53,297 bases of DNA from Acidobacteriaceae bacterium (GCA_003134435.1 PLBE01000112.1:41019-94315); one strand, 5' to 3'. Positions 43,512 to 52,949 are shown, numbered from the stretch's first letter. The notes: generated from the sequence alone by a model not told the origin. Made by a program: numbers and translations.

Positions 43512-44708
43512 ATGATTCCCTCTTATCGGCACGATTTCAACGCGCGCTTTACTCCCGAAAAGTACGACCGCCTGCGCCATGAGACGGCTTTGCGCTGCGG
43601 TATGGAGATTCCGTTCGCGGTCTGCGAGACGCCTTGCTTCCTGCCCAACTCGCTCGTCAACCGCATGGGCGAGGATGGCAAGGTGCTGATCCGGCAGTTG
43701 CTGGAAAATCGGGAATATCTCGCCCGATCCGAGGCTTCGATTCCGTCCCAGTTTCGGGTGCCGAATGAATCGGCGCATCCCATGTTTATCCAGGTCGATT
43801 TCGGACTCGTACGGAATTCAGTCGGCGAACTGCAGCCCAAACTGGTCGAGTTACAAGCCTTCCCTTCCCTCTACGCATTTCAGGCTGTCTTGTCTCAGGC
43901 CTACATCGATGCCTTCCAACTCGATCCCCAGCTTCGTTACTTTCTAAGCGGGATTAACTCGACCTCTTATCAGCGCCTCTTGCGAGACGCAATCGTGGCG
44001 GGCCACGATCCAGCCAACGTCGTGTTGATGGAGGTTTTTCCCGAACAGCAGAAAACCCAGCCCGATTTTACCGCGACCGGCAAACTGCTCGGCATTCCAA
44101 CCGTATGCATTACCAGGATTCGCAAGCAGGGACGGCATCTGTTCTACGAAGAAGGCGGCACTCAAATTCCGATTCGGCGCATTTACAACCGCACCATCGT
44201 CGATGAACTGGAGCGCAAGGGCGTGGCTTTGCCCTTTGATTTTCGCGATGACCTCGACGTGGAGTGGGCCGGCCATCCCAACTGGTATTTTCGGATGAGC
44301 AAGTATTCGATCCCGTATCTGCACCATCCATCGGTGCCCCGGACCTGGTTCCTGGATCAATTGCCGGAAGTGCCCGCCGACTTGGAAAACTTTGTCCTCA
44401 AGCCGCTCTATTCCTTTGCCGGCCTGGGAGTCCTCGTCGCTCCAAAACGCGCCGACATCGACGCCATTCCCCCCGCCAAACGCGGCGCCTACATCCTGCA
44501 GGAGCGTATGAATTTTGCGCCAGTCGTGGAGACGCCTCACGGACCAACGAAGGTCGAGATGCGGATCATGTACGTCTGGCTCGATCAACTGCTCCCCGTG
44601 CTGACCATCGCCCGTATGGGTCGCGGCCTGCTGATGAACGTCGATCACAATAAAAATATGGCGTGGGTCGGATCGTCAGCGGCCCTGATAAGCGATGCAA
44701 AGCCGTGA
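43512..44708 (+). CDS. Divergent ATP-grasp-like protein, last gene of the ligase cluster
   Basis: 398 residues. Not a family I can name. The C-terminal third resembles the ATP-grasp nucleotide site: the Lys and small-residue loop in FVLKPLYSFAGLGVLVAP (near residue 296), AYILQERMNFAPVVETP, a strand with two acids (TKVEMRIMYVW), and TIARMGRGLLMNVDHNKNMAW near the end. Parts recall glutathionylspermidine-synthase or permuted ATP-grasp folds. The N-terminal half has CETPCFLPNSLVNRMG and PKLVELQAFPSLYAFQ, both of unknown meaning. Start: ATG 43512, chosen because upstream codons lack conservation-like character; the Shine-Dalgarno sequence is weak. It lies 72 bp behind the M29 gene. It may be a second ligase acting on the first ligases' product, but this is inference. 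Confidence 0.7.
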   Translation: MIPSYRHDFNARFTPEKYDRLRHETALRCGMEIPFAVCETPCFLPNSLVNRMGEDGKVLIRQLLENREYLARSEASIPSQFRVPNESAHPMFIQVDFGLVRNSVGELQPKLVELQAFPSLYAFQAVLSQAYIDAFQLDPQLRYFLSGINSTSYQRLLRDAIVAGHDPANVVLMEVFPEQQKTQPDFTATGKLLGIPTVCITRIRKQGRHLFYEEGGTQIPIRRIYNRTIVDELERKGVALPFDFRDDLDVEWAGHPNWYFRMSKYSIPYLHHPSVPRTWFLDQLPEVPADLENFVLKPLYSFAGLGVLVAPKRADIDAIPPAKRGAYILQERMNFAPVVETPHGPTKVEMRIMYVWLDQLLPVLTIARMGRGLLMNVDHNKNMAWVGSSAALISDAKP

Positions 44709-44776
44709 TAATTTTCGCAATCGAGAACCGGTGCCCTCGGGCCCGCACACTCTCGGCAAACTCTTTCTAAACTCGG

Positions 44777-44805
44777 TTGACCCGGCCGCGCCGACCGCCT
44801 AACAT
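44777..44805 (+). promoter_or_regulatory. Sigma-70-type promoter for the TPR kinase gene
   Basis: TTGACC (44777-44782) and TAACAT (44800-44805) are spaced 17 bp. The -35 matches 5/6 and the -10 4/6. Transcription would begin near 44812 and leave a leader of about 82 nt before ATG 44894. No Shine-Dalgarno sequence is evident in the leader. Confidence 0.5.
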
Positions 44806-44893
44806 TACGCCTTCGCTGGTGCAAGCAAGCTTTGGACCTTGCATCTAGAATCAAAGGCGCGGCGGAGAACCTTGTCCGCTCCACACCACAACT

Positions 44894-47317
44894 ATGGAGA
44901 TCGTTGGACAGACTGTCTCCCACTACCGCGTGCTCTCGAAGTTGGGCGTCGGCGGGATGGGAGTCGTTTACGAGGCGGAGGATCTGCACCTCGGCCGCCA
45001 TGTTGCCCTGAAATTTATTCCCGATCATCTCGTGAAAGATCGGCGCTCCCTTGATCGGTTCACGCGCGAGGCCCGGGCCGCCTCCCAACTCAACCACCCC
45101 AACATCTGCACCATCCACGCAATCGAAGACAACGACGGGCACCCCTTCATCGTCATGGAGAAACTGGAGGGCGAGAGCCTCAAGCAGCGGATCCATGGCA
45201 AAGCCCTCGACCTTGAAGACCTGTTGGAAATTGCGGTCCAGGTCGCCGACGCGCTCGCCGCCTCTCATGCCAAGGGGATTGTCCACCGCGATATCAAGCC
45301 CGCCAATATCTTCCTGACTCCGAACGGCCAGGTGAAGATTCTGGACTTTGGCTTGGCCAAACTGGCCAAAGATGGGAGCCTGGGCACGTCCACCGACTCG
45401 TCGCTGGAGGAATCGCTCACTCAGGTGGGAGTGATTCCAGGTACGGCCGTGTATATGTCGCCCGAGCAGGCGCGGTCGGAGGATCTCGATGTCCGCAGCG
45501 ACATATTTTCCTTCGGCGTAGTGTTGTTTGAAATGGCGACCGGCAAAAAGCCATTCACCGGAACCAACGTGGTCACCACTTTACATGCGGTCATCAATTC
45601 GAAGCCGGCATCGCCCCGGTCGATCAATCCGGAGGTCCCGGCGCAACTCGAAGCCATCATCGCCAAGGCCATGGAGAAAGACCGCGACAAACGCTACAAG
45701 AACGCGACCGAACTCAAGGCGGACCTGGCGCGGTTGCAGAAAGGAACGGAACCCGCCTTGCGCAGTGCGCTTCGTCATGCCAGTGGATTGCACGTCGTGA
45801 CGAACACATTCCAGAAGCCGAACTCGAAGGTGAACTGGATCTTGCTTGCGCTCACCGCCGTGCTGCTGGCGCTCGTCGCCGCGCTCGGGGTTTGGTGGCT
45901 CAAGCAACGTTCCACAACCATACCGGCGGAGATCCGGACAATCGCCGTGCTGCCCCTGCAAAACGTTGAAAATGATCCGCACGTCGACTATCTCAGGGTG
46001 GCCCTGGCCGACGAGATCGCCAATACCCTGACCTCGGCTCACTCTTTGGAAGTCCGCCCTTCGGCAACAACCGAGAAATACGCCCAACCCGGAGCCGAAG
46101 CCGACCCGGTCAAAGCTGGCAGAGAGTTAGGCGTAAACACGGTGGTGACAGGACACTTCGTCCAGCAGAACAAGATGGTGATGGTGACGCTGGAAGCGGT
46201 CGACGTGAAACAGAACAAGGTCATCTGGGGACACACCTTCGAGCCGCGAACCGATAACCTGCTTGTCCTGCAAAACCAGATGACGAAGCAGGTGCGCCAG
46301 GAACTGCTGCCATTGTTGGGCGCGGCGACCGGCCCGGTCGAAAGCGGCAGAGCTACTGAGAATCGCGAGGCGTACGACGCATTTCTGCGAACCAAAGCAA
46401 TGAAGAGCGATGGTCCCGAAAATAAGGACGCTATCGTCACCCTGGAGCGGGTAGTGAGACTGGATCCAAATTACGCGCAGGCATGGGAAGCGCTCGGACA
46501 GCGTTATTACTACGATGCCGCCTATTCGACCGGAGGGACGGCCGGATATCAGCGCTCGACCGAGGCGTACCGGCGAGCCCTTGCCCTCGAACCGGGACGC
46601 GTGAGCGCCGCCGGACTGCTCGCCGCGAACGAAGTCGAGGCTGGAAAACTGGACAAGGCTTACGAGGACGCGGCCGCTCTGGTGAAGAAGCGTCCGGATA
46701 AAGCATATGCGCATTTTTCGCTCGGGTATGTACTGCGCTATGCCGGGCGCTTGAATGAAGCGCAAAGCCAATGCGATCAGGCGTTGGCGCTCGACCCCGC
46801 CAATCACACTTGGCGCTCCTGCGCTTTCGCCTTTTTTGAGCAGGGGAAGACCGCCCGCGCCGTCGATTACATAAGACTTGATCCCGGATCGGAGTGGTCG
46901 AACGCTACCCTGGTCTGGGTTCTGATGCGGCAGGGGAAGATGGCCGAAGCGCGGGAGGCGGCGCAGCGGATCACTCCCGATGCGATGTGGATGGGGGACT
47001 TGGTCAAGGCTTGCCTGAACAACATGCCGCAGACTGAGATTCACCGCTTGGCCGAACTGGCGGAAAATCGATTGTTGCCCGCTCAAGATCCCGAAACCAA
47101 GTACTCCCAGGGGACGGTGCTGGCGGCATGCGGCGAAAAAGAAATTGCCTTCACCTTTCTGCGCCGCGCCGTAGCGGAGAATTATTGTGCGCACCAGGCT
47201 TTACTGTCCGATCCGCTCCTGGCGGGCGTTCGCGAGGATGCCGAGTTCCGCCAGATTGTGCAGGCAGCCGCGGCGTGCCAACAGAAATTTGCGGCTGCAC
47301 AAGGCATGACCCCATGA
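44894..47317 (+). CDS. Membrane serine/threonine protein kinase with TolB/FlgO-like and TPR extracytoplasmic domain
   Basis: 807 residues. Hanks-type kinase domain about 10-280: KLGVGGMGVVYEAED, VALKFIPDH (Lys), HRDIKPANIF near 130, DFGLAKLA near 150, PGTAVYMSPEQARSEDLD, and DIFSFGVVLFEMATG. A TM segment lies at about 313-335 (WILLALTAVLLALVAALGVWW). Outside the membrane are a TolB/FlgO-like domain (IRTIAVLPLQNVEND, LGVNTVVTGHF) at about 346-480, then TPR-like repeats to the end. The extracytoplasmic half has the same layout as the CadC-like regulator at 17832-20315. It likely relays an envelope signal by phosphorylating cytoplasmic targets; targets are not known. ATG 44894 begins the kinase. 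It is separated from the ligase cluster by its own promoter. Confidence 0.93.
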   Translation: MEIVGQTVSHYRVLSKLGVGGMGVVYEAEDLHLGRHVALKFIPDHLVKDRRSLDRFTREARAASQLNHPNICTIHAIEDNDGHPFIVMEKLEGESLKQRIHGKALDLEDLLEIAVQVADALAASHAKGIVHRDIKPANIFLTPNGQVKILDFGLAKLAKDGSLGTSTDSSLEESLTQVGVIPGTAVYMSPEQARSEDLDVRSDIFSFGVVLFEMATGKKPFTGTNVVTTLHAVINSKPASPRSINPEVPAQLEAIIAKAMEKDRDKRYKNATELKADLARLQKGTEPALRSALRHASGLHVVTNTFQKPNSKVNWILLALTAVLLALVAALGVWWLKQRSTTIPAEIRTIAVLPLQNVENDPHVDYLRVALADEIANTLTSAHSLEVRPSATTEKYAQPGAEADPVKAGRELGVNTVVTGHFVQQNKMVMVTLEAVDVKQNKVIWGHTFEPRTDNLLVLQNQMTKQVRQELLPLLGAATGPVESGRATENREAYDAFLRTKAMKSDGPENKDAIVTLERVVRLDPNYAQAWEALGQRYYYDAAYSTGGTAGYQRSTEAYRRALALEPGRVSAAGLLAANEVEAGKLDKAYEDAAALVKKRPDKAYAHFSLGYVLRYAGRLNEAQSQCDQALALDPANHTWRSCAFAFFEQGKTARAVDYIRLDPGSEWSNATLVWVLMRQGKMAEAREAAQRITPDAMWMGDLVKACLNNMPQTEIHRLAELAENRLLPAQDPETKYSQGTVLAACGEKEIAFTFLRRAVAENYCAHQALLSDPLLAGVREDAEFRQIVQAAAACQQKFAAAQGMTP

Positions 47318-47369
47318 CCATTCAAGAATCGCAATAAATTTGCTCCTTTCTTTGAGGAAAATCCATCAC

Positions 47370-50246
47370 ATGCTCATGTTCGCGATGCTGAATCGGTTCC
47401 GGGGCGGATGGGTGCGGTTCAAAATTACCGCTGCCACGCTCCTTCTGCTGCTGGCGACTCCGCCGGCGATTGTCGCCGCGCCCCAGAAGGCAGAAAAGCC
47501 TGCGAGCCCTGCTGGCCCTGCGAGAGTCGACCGTGCCAGCGATCACGCCGGCGATCACTACTATGAGCCGCTGTCGCAGGAGACAGGAACGTCTGGGTTA
47601 AAGCTGATGCTGCGACGCCTGCAGACCACGGCGCGCCTGATGCAGACGACCGCCCACCCCGACGACGAAGATGGCGGCATGCTGACGCTGGAAGCCCGCG
47701 GAAAAGGCGTCTCGACTTTGCTTATGACTCTGACGCGCGGCGAAGGTGGACAGAATAAACTGGGCAGCAACCTGTTTGATGTGCTCGGCGTGCTGCGCAC
47801 CTTGGAGTTGCTGGCCTCGGATCGTTATTACGGCGTCGAGCAGCGCTTCTCGCGCGTGGCTGATTTTGGATACTCGAAAGTCCCCGAAGAAACTTTTCAA
47901 AAGTGGCAAGGGCACGATGTCGCCCTGTCCGACATGGTGCGGGTCATTCGGACCTTTCGTCCGGATGTGCTCGTAGCTCGCTTCTCAGGCACCGATCGCG
48001 ATGGTCATGGACATCACCAGGCCTCGGCAATATTAACCAAAGAGGCCTTCCACGCGGCCGCGGACCCCAATCGGTTTCCCGAGCAAATCGCGGAGGGCCT
48101 CGAACCATGGCAGCCCAGGAAACTATATATCGGCAACGTGTGCGGCTTCGGCGCCATGACCTGCGATGCCGCGAACTACACCCTCCGGTTGAACACCGGA
48201 GTGGTCGATCCGGTGTTGGGAGTGTCGTACATACAGTTCGCCATGCAGGGACTGCGGCATCAGCAGTCGCAGGGTGCAGCCAACTGGACCGTCGACCCCG
48301 GAGACCGCTTCACCTATTACAAGCTCGTTGATTCGGTGTTGGAATCTCCGCCGGCAAAAGACAAAGACGGGCACGAACAAAGTTTCTTCGATGGCCTCGA
48401 CGAGACGCTGCCGGGATTGGCTTCGCGATTAGGGGCTGAAGAAAAGAAGGCGCCGTGGCTGCGGCGCGAACTGGAATCGATTGCAGCCGACATAAAACGC
48501 GCCGCCGACAGCGATGCGTCCAATCCCAGTAGCGCCGCCGCCCCGCTCTCGCAGGCGGCGCAAACTCTCGAATCGGTAACCGCCCGATTCGAATCCAGCG
48601 GAATTGCCAACGGTCCGAAAGAAAGCTTGCTGGCCATTCTCCGTGAAAAACATCGGGAGGCCCAGGCCGCCGTCGGCCTCGCGTTAGATCTGTCGTTGCA
48701 GGCCACGGCCGTTGCGCTGGCTGATCCCAGAAAAACCGTGCCCCGGCTTGAAGACGCACTCACCGTGGTTTCTCCCGGCCAGAGGTTCCAGATAATCGCC
48801 AGGCTGCATAATGGATCGAAGTTCTCGCTCCTCGTAAACCATGCGGATGTGGACCAGCCCGGGGACTGGGTCAAGCAGGCCGACGCCGGTGAAATGACGA
48901 TTGCTCCCGGGCAAACTTACTATGCAAATTTTGCCCTAAAGGTCCCTGTCGACGCCCTGGCAACTCGCCCCTTTTGGCATCGCGACAGCCCTGAAACCGA
49001 GGCGCTCAACACCATCGATGAACAGAAATACCAGACTCTGCCACTGCCGCCACCGCCCTTGCGGGTCAATCTCCGGTATGAGATTGTGGAACGCACCGGA
49101 AAACATTTGCCTTTGCCAGATGCAATCACGGACCGCGGCTCCAACCATGCCGCCCTCATGCAAGAGATCTCCGCCCCCGTTGTAGTTCCGTTCGCGGACG
49201 AAAAAGACGAGACTCGCCAGACTTCTCTCTCCGTCGCTCCTGAATTCTCCCTGAAACTGGAACCCAACGAACAGGTTCTGCCCGCTGCCGACGTAAGAGA
49301 AATAAGCGTCAAAGTCGCCGTGAGTTCCAATCTCACCGGTGCCCCGGGCGGAATTCTGCGACTCAAACTTCCGGATGGGTGGAGATCCCAGCCTGCACAA
49401 TTGCCGGTCAACCTGTCCCAACGAGGAGCGAAGCAGGATTTCGACTTCAAGATTCTCCCTTCCAGCCTCAAGCAAGAACGCGCCCAGGTACGCGCCGTCC
49501 TTGACGCCGGAGGACGCGAGTATAGCGAAGGCTATACCCTGGTTACGCGCGAGGATCTGGGCGCTGCCTATTATTACCAGCCGGCCCTGCAACGCGTCAG
49601 CATCGTCGATGTGAAGATCCCGAAAAATCTGAAGGTCGGCTACATCATGGGTGCCGGCGATGACATTCCCACCGTGCTGCGGCAGATCGGCGTGGATGTA
49701 ACGCTGATTCCGGCCGAAAAGCTGAGCGCGGAAGATCTGAGCCGCTATCAGACGATTGTCCTCGGGATTCGCGCCTACGACACTCAGAAAGACTTAGTCG
49801 CCAACAACCAGCGGTTGCTCGCTTTTGTGCAGGCCGGCGGCCGTCTGGTCGTACAATATAGCGCCGCGCCGGCCGATTTCAATGCCGGCAAGTTTACTCC
49901 CTATCCGGCAACACTTGGCCGGGCTCGAGTCTCAGTCGAGGAAGCTCCCATTGCCATTCTCGATCCCGCCAACCCCGTTTTCCATCTTCCCAACGAAATT
50001 ACGCAGCAGGATTTCGCGGGCTGGGTACAGGAGCGAGGCCTCTACTTCATGTCGCAATGGGACTCGAACTATACACCGCTGCTGCAATCGCATGATCCAG
50101 GCGAAGACGAACAGAAAGGCGGACTCCTGCTGGCGCATTATGGCAAGGGGACCTATATCTATACCGGGTATGCCTTCTTCCGGCAGTTGCCGGCGGGCGT
50201 GCCCGGAGCCGTGCGGTTGTTTGTGAACTTGCTTAATCAAGAGTAA
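47370..50246 (+). CDS. Exported PIG-L (LmbE) deacetylase-family protein with C-terminal GATase-like domain
   Basis: About 958 residues from ATG 47370 (GAGGAAA lies about 11 bases upstream; an upstream TTG at 47340 would extend the frame). A signal sequence (ITAATLLLLLATPPAIVAAP) lies at about 20-40. PIG-L domain about 90-270: the metal motif AHPDDEDGGM near 94, then GTDRDGHGHHQAS near 212 supplying His ligands. A long beta-rich middle follows. The last 200 residues look like a class-I GATase/ThuA fold (LKVGYIMGAGDDIPTVLRQIGVDVTLI, LLAFVQAGGRLVVQYSA). PIG-L enzymes deacetylate GlcNAc-type substrates; this combined, exported form is seen in several environmental phyla. It follows the kinase gene by 52 bp on the same strand. 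Confidence 0.87.
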   Translation: MLMFAMLNRFRGGWVRFKITAATLLLLLATPPAIVAAPQKAEKPASPAGPARVDRASDHAGDHYYEPLSQETGTSGLKLMLRRLQTTARLMQTTAHPDDEDGGMLTLEARGKGVSTLLMTLTRGEGGQNKLGSNLFDVLGVLRTLELLASDRYYGVEQRFSRVADFGYSKVPEETFQKWQGHDVALSDMVRVIRTFRPDVLVARFSGTDRDGHGHHQASAILTKEAFHAAADPNRFPEQIAEGLEPWQPRKLYIGNVCGFGAMTCDAANYTLRLNTGVVDPVLGVSYIQFAMQGLRHQQSQGAANWTVDPGDRFTYYKLVDSVLESPPAKDKDGHEQSFFDGLDETLPGLASRLGAEEKKAPWLRRELESIAADIKRAADSDASNPSSAAAPLSQAAQTLESVTARFESSGIANGPKESLLAILREKHREAQAAVGLALDLSLQATAVALADPRKTVPRLEDALTVVSPGQRFQIIARLHNGSKFSLLVNHADVDQPGDWVKQADAGEMTIAPGQTYYANFALKVPVDALATRPFWHRDSPETEALNTIDEQKYQTLPLPPPPLRVNLRYEIVERTGKHLPLPDAITDRGSNHAALMQEISAPVVVPFADEKDETRQTSLSVAPEFSLKLEPNEQVLPAADVREISVKVAVSSNLTGAPGGILRLKLPDGWRSQPAQLPVNLSQRGAKQDFDFKILPSSLKQERAQVRAVLDAGGREYSEGYTLVTREDLGAAYYYQPALQRVSIVDVKIPKNLKVGYIMGAGDDIPTVLRQIGVDVTLIPAEKLSAEDLSRYQTIVLGIRAYDTQKDLVANNQRLLAFVQAGGRLVVQYSAAPADFNAGKFTPYPATLGRARVSVEEAPIAILDPANPVFHLPNEITQQDFAGWVQERGLYFMSQWDSNYTPLLQSHDPGEDEQKGGLLLAHYGKGTYIYTGYAFFRQLPAGVPGAVRLFVNLLNQE

Positions 50247-50361
50247 CGGCAACACGCCGTTCGCTGTTCGCTCTTCCTTTTCGTCGTTCGCTGGCCGTTT
50301 TGTTGTCGTCGGTCATTCTCGAAGTAGTTCCGAACGGCGAATAACGAACAGCGAGCGCCGC

Positions 50362-51855
50362 ATGTCACCCATGCAAACCGCCAAAAAGTCCGGGCACACC
50401 GTATCTGACAGATCTCACCTCGTCCGCGGCATCGGCCTCGCCTCCGCCACTGCGCTGAACATGATTGACATGATCGGCGTTGGACCCTTTATCACCATCC
50501 CGCTCATCGTCTCCGTCATGGGCGGTCCGCAGGCTATGTTGGGATGGGTGCTGGGCGCGCTGCTCGCCGTCTGCGATGGCCTGGTATGGGCCGAACTCGG
50601 CGCGGCAATGCCCGGCTCGGGTGGCTCCTATCGGTATTTGAAAGAAATCTACGGACCGCAAAAACTCGGCCGCGCCGTTTCTTTTCTCTTCATCTGGCAA
50701 CTCTCGTTCAGCGCTCCTCTTTCGATTGCTTCCGGAGCGGTGGGTCTCTCGCAGTACGCTTCTTTTTTCTGGCCAGGATTGGAGCGGGTTTGGGCTTCGC
50801 GCACCTTGAGTTTGCCTTTGCCCCTGCTCGGGCAACTGCAAGTCACCTGGGTAGCCATGCCCGCGACTCTGCTGGCCATCGGCGTCTGCCTGTTCGCCGC
50901 GTTTCTGCTGTACCGCCGCATCACGGCGATTTCAAGATTGTCGACTCTGCTTTGGCTCGGCGTCATGGGCACGATCGGCTGGATCATCTTCGCCGGCCTC
51001 ACTCACTTCAATGCCCGGCAGGCTTTTGATTTTCCGCCCGCCGCATTCTCGCTCTCCCCGAGCTTCTTCCATGGACTGGGCGGAGCCATGCTCATTGCGG
51101 CCTATGACTATTGGGGCTACTACAACGTCTGCTTCCTGGGAGACGAAATCAAAAACCCAGGGAAAAATATTCCGCGCGCCCTGCTGCTATCCATTCTCGC
51201 CGTGGCTTGTATCTATGTAGTAATGAACATCAGTATTCTCGGCGTGGTTCCATGGCGCGAACTGGCCCAGTCCTCGGCGGCCAACAGCAAACTCTACGTG
51301 GTTTCCATCTTCATGCAGAGAACCTACGGGCATGGTGCGGCGCAAATCGTCTCCGCTCTGGTGATGTGGACGGCGTTCGCTTCCGTCTTTTCCCTGATGC
51401 TGGGCTATTCGCGTGTGCCCTATGCCGCCGCGGCCGACGGCAACTATTTCCCCGCCTTCGCCCGCGTCCATCCCGTCCATCAGATCCCCTACGTATCGTT
51501 GCTGGCCCTGGCGGGCGTGGCGGCGCTGTTTTGCTTTCTGCGGCTGGCGGACCTGATTGCCGCCCTGGTCGTCATCCGCATCATTCTGCAATTCCTCGTC
51601 CAGGCGATTGGCGTAATTGTGCTGCGTATCAGGCGTCCGGAAATGAAGCGCCCGTTTCGAATGTGGCTCTATCCCCTGCCCGCGCTGGTGGCGGCCGGCA
51701 GTTTCGTCTTTATTCTGATTTCCCGTACCGGATTCTTGCGCGAGATACGCTACGCCGCGGTGATCCTGATGCTGGGAATTGCAGTGTATTGTGCCCGCGC
51801 GTGGCGAAGACGCGAGTGGCCGTTTGGGAATGGGCCGACGCCCGTTAGCAGTTAG
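50362..51855 (+). CDS. APC-family amino-acid permease
   Basis: 497 residues with about twelve TM segments. TM1 carries the unwound helix motif of APC transporters (GIGLASATALNMIDMIGVGPFITIP). Also visible are the TM2-3 segment MLGWVLGALLAVCDGLVWAELGAAMPGSGGSYRYL and the TM6 helix FFHGLGGAMLIAAYDYWGYYN. It imports an amino acid or polyamine by proton or exchange coupling; substrate unknown. The 115-bp leader (50247-50361) contains repeated gttcgct words. No Shine-Dalgarno sequence is clear at ATG 50362; ATG 50371 (Met-Gln-Thr) is an alternative. It is convergent with homoserine kinase. Confidence 0.92.
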   Translation: MSPMQTAKKSGHTVSDRSHLVRGIGLASATALNMIDMIGVGPFITIPLIVSVMGGPQAMLGWVLGALLAVCDGLVWAELGAAMPGSGGSYRYLKEIYGPQKLGRAVSFLFIWQLSFSAPLSIASGAVGLSQYASFFWPGLERVWASRTLSLPLPLLGQLQVTWVAMPATLLAIGVCLFAAFLLYRRITAISRLSTLLWLGVMGTIGWIIFAGLTHFNARQAFDFPPAAFSLSPSFFHGLGGAMLIAAYDYWGYYNVCFLGDEIKNPGKNIPRALLLSILAVACIYVVMNISILGVVPWRELAQSSAANSKLYVVSIFMQRTYGHGAAQIVSALVMWTAFASVFSLMLGYSRVPYAAAADGNYFPAFARVHPVHQIPYVSLLALAGVAALFCFLRLADLIAALVVIRIILQFLVQAIGVIVLRIRRPEMKRPFRMWLYPLPALVAAGSFVFILISRTGFLREIRYAAVILMLGIAVYCARAWRRREWPFGNGPTPVSS

Positions 51856-51865
51856 TGGATCCCTG

Positions 51866-52831
51866 CTACTTCTTCGTCGGCGGGTGATGCTTCTTCCAGT
51901 CCGCGCCATCGCATCCGCCGTGTTGCGCGATTTCAGTCAGAATCAGTTCAGCCGTCAGTCGGCGCTTGGTCAGATGCGCGGCGATTCTCTGCTTCGCCTT
52001 CTTCGCTGGAACTTTCGGGTCCAGAAACACTAAAACCGATGGACCTGCTCCGCTCAGCGCAGCCCCCAGAATGCCGGAATCTCCCGTGAGTTCCTTGAGC
52101 GCTGGAAGCAGCGGAGAAAGCGGTGCCCGATACGGCTGGTGAATCCGGTCTTCGAGAGCCGACGACAGCAGGTCGGGACGGTCTTGTGTAAAGGCCGCCA
52201 GCAGCAGCATCGAGTTCTGAATATTGGTCACCGCGTCGGCGCGCGAATACTGAAAAGGCAGCACCCGGCGCGCCTGCTCGGTTGAGATCGAAACCTCGGG
52301 AACCGCCAGTAACAGCGGCCACTTCCCTTTCGGCTTCACTTCCACCACCTGCGCTTGCACCTGATTGGCCATGCGCGCCACCGTGAGCGCGCCCATCCAG
52401 CACGCCGAGGCGTTGTCGGGATGGTGCTCGCGCATCGACGCTTCGCCGACAATACGGTCGTTCTTCCAGCGCAAGTGTCCAAAATGTACCGCCAGCGCGA
52501 TCCCCGCCAGGCGGGCCGCGGCCGACGAACCACAACCACGTCCGATCGGGATCTCGTTTTCGATGTGGATGCGCAACGGCGCAATCTTGCGGTTCTCCGA
52601 CTCCAGCACCTCGCAATACGTGGTGACGATGAGGTGGTTCTCCATCCGGCCGCAGATCTGCGCGTCGCGGCCTTCAGCCGTTACAAAGAAGTCCGGCGCG
52701 CGCTCGGCCCGCAAACGGAGATGGAAATCCAGGGCAAGGGCAGCCGCGTCAAACGCCGGACCCAGGTTGGCGGAGGTCGCCGGTAGCGCCAGACGCAGCG
52801 AGCGGTCTAAAGATGCGGGACGTGAAGGCAT
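51866..52831 (-). CDS. thrB: Homoserine kinase
   Basis: About 321 residues of a GHMP-family kinase that phosphorylates L-homoserine for threonine synthesis. Motif 1 is LALPATSANLGPAFDAAALALD, and the ATP-binding motif is IPIGRGCGSSAAARLAG near residue 90. Motif 3 is near [18 protein letters not shown]. Start: ATG 52831 is preferred over an in-frame TTG at 52861. GAGGAG lies about 14 bases upstream, a long spacing. The C-terminus (CDGADWKKHHPPTKK) is basic. It follows thrC on the same strand after 178 bp, the usual thrC-thrB neighbourhood. Confidence 0.93.
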   Translation of the reverse strand: MPSRPASLDRSLRLALPATSANLGPAFDAAALALDFHLRLRAERAPDFFVTAEGRDAQICGRMENHLIVTTYCEVLESENRKIAPLRIHIENEIPIGRGCGSSAAARLAGIALAVHFGHLRWKNDRIVGEASMREHHPDNASACWMGALTVARMANQVQAQVVEVKPKGKWPLLLAVPEVSISTEQARRVLPFQYSRADAVTNIQNSMLLLAAFTQDRPDLLSSALEDRIHQPYRAPLSPLLPALKELTGDSGILGAALSGAGPSVLVFLDPKVPAKKAKQRIAAHLTKRRLTAELILTEIAQHGGCDGADWKKHHPPTKK

Positions 52832-52949
52832 AGTTTCGAGAGCAGGCTCCTCGGCCGCCAAACCCGGCGGAACCGAAAGAAATAAAAGACTTTAGCCCGA
52901 TGCGGCCTAAGCAGAACCCCTTGTCTTCGGCACTGGCATTGAACTGATT

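Noticed and set aside
46127-47194. 355-codon open frame opposite the TPR kinase gene
   Set aside because: Shadow of the kinase TPR region; no motif or ribosome-binding site.
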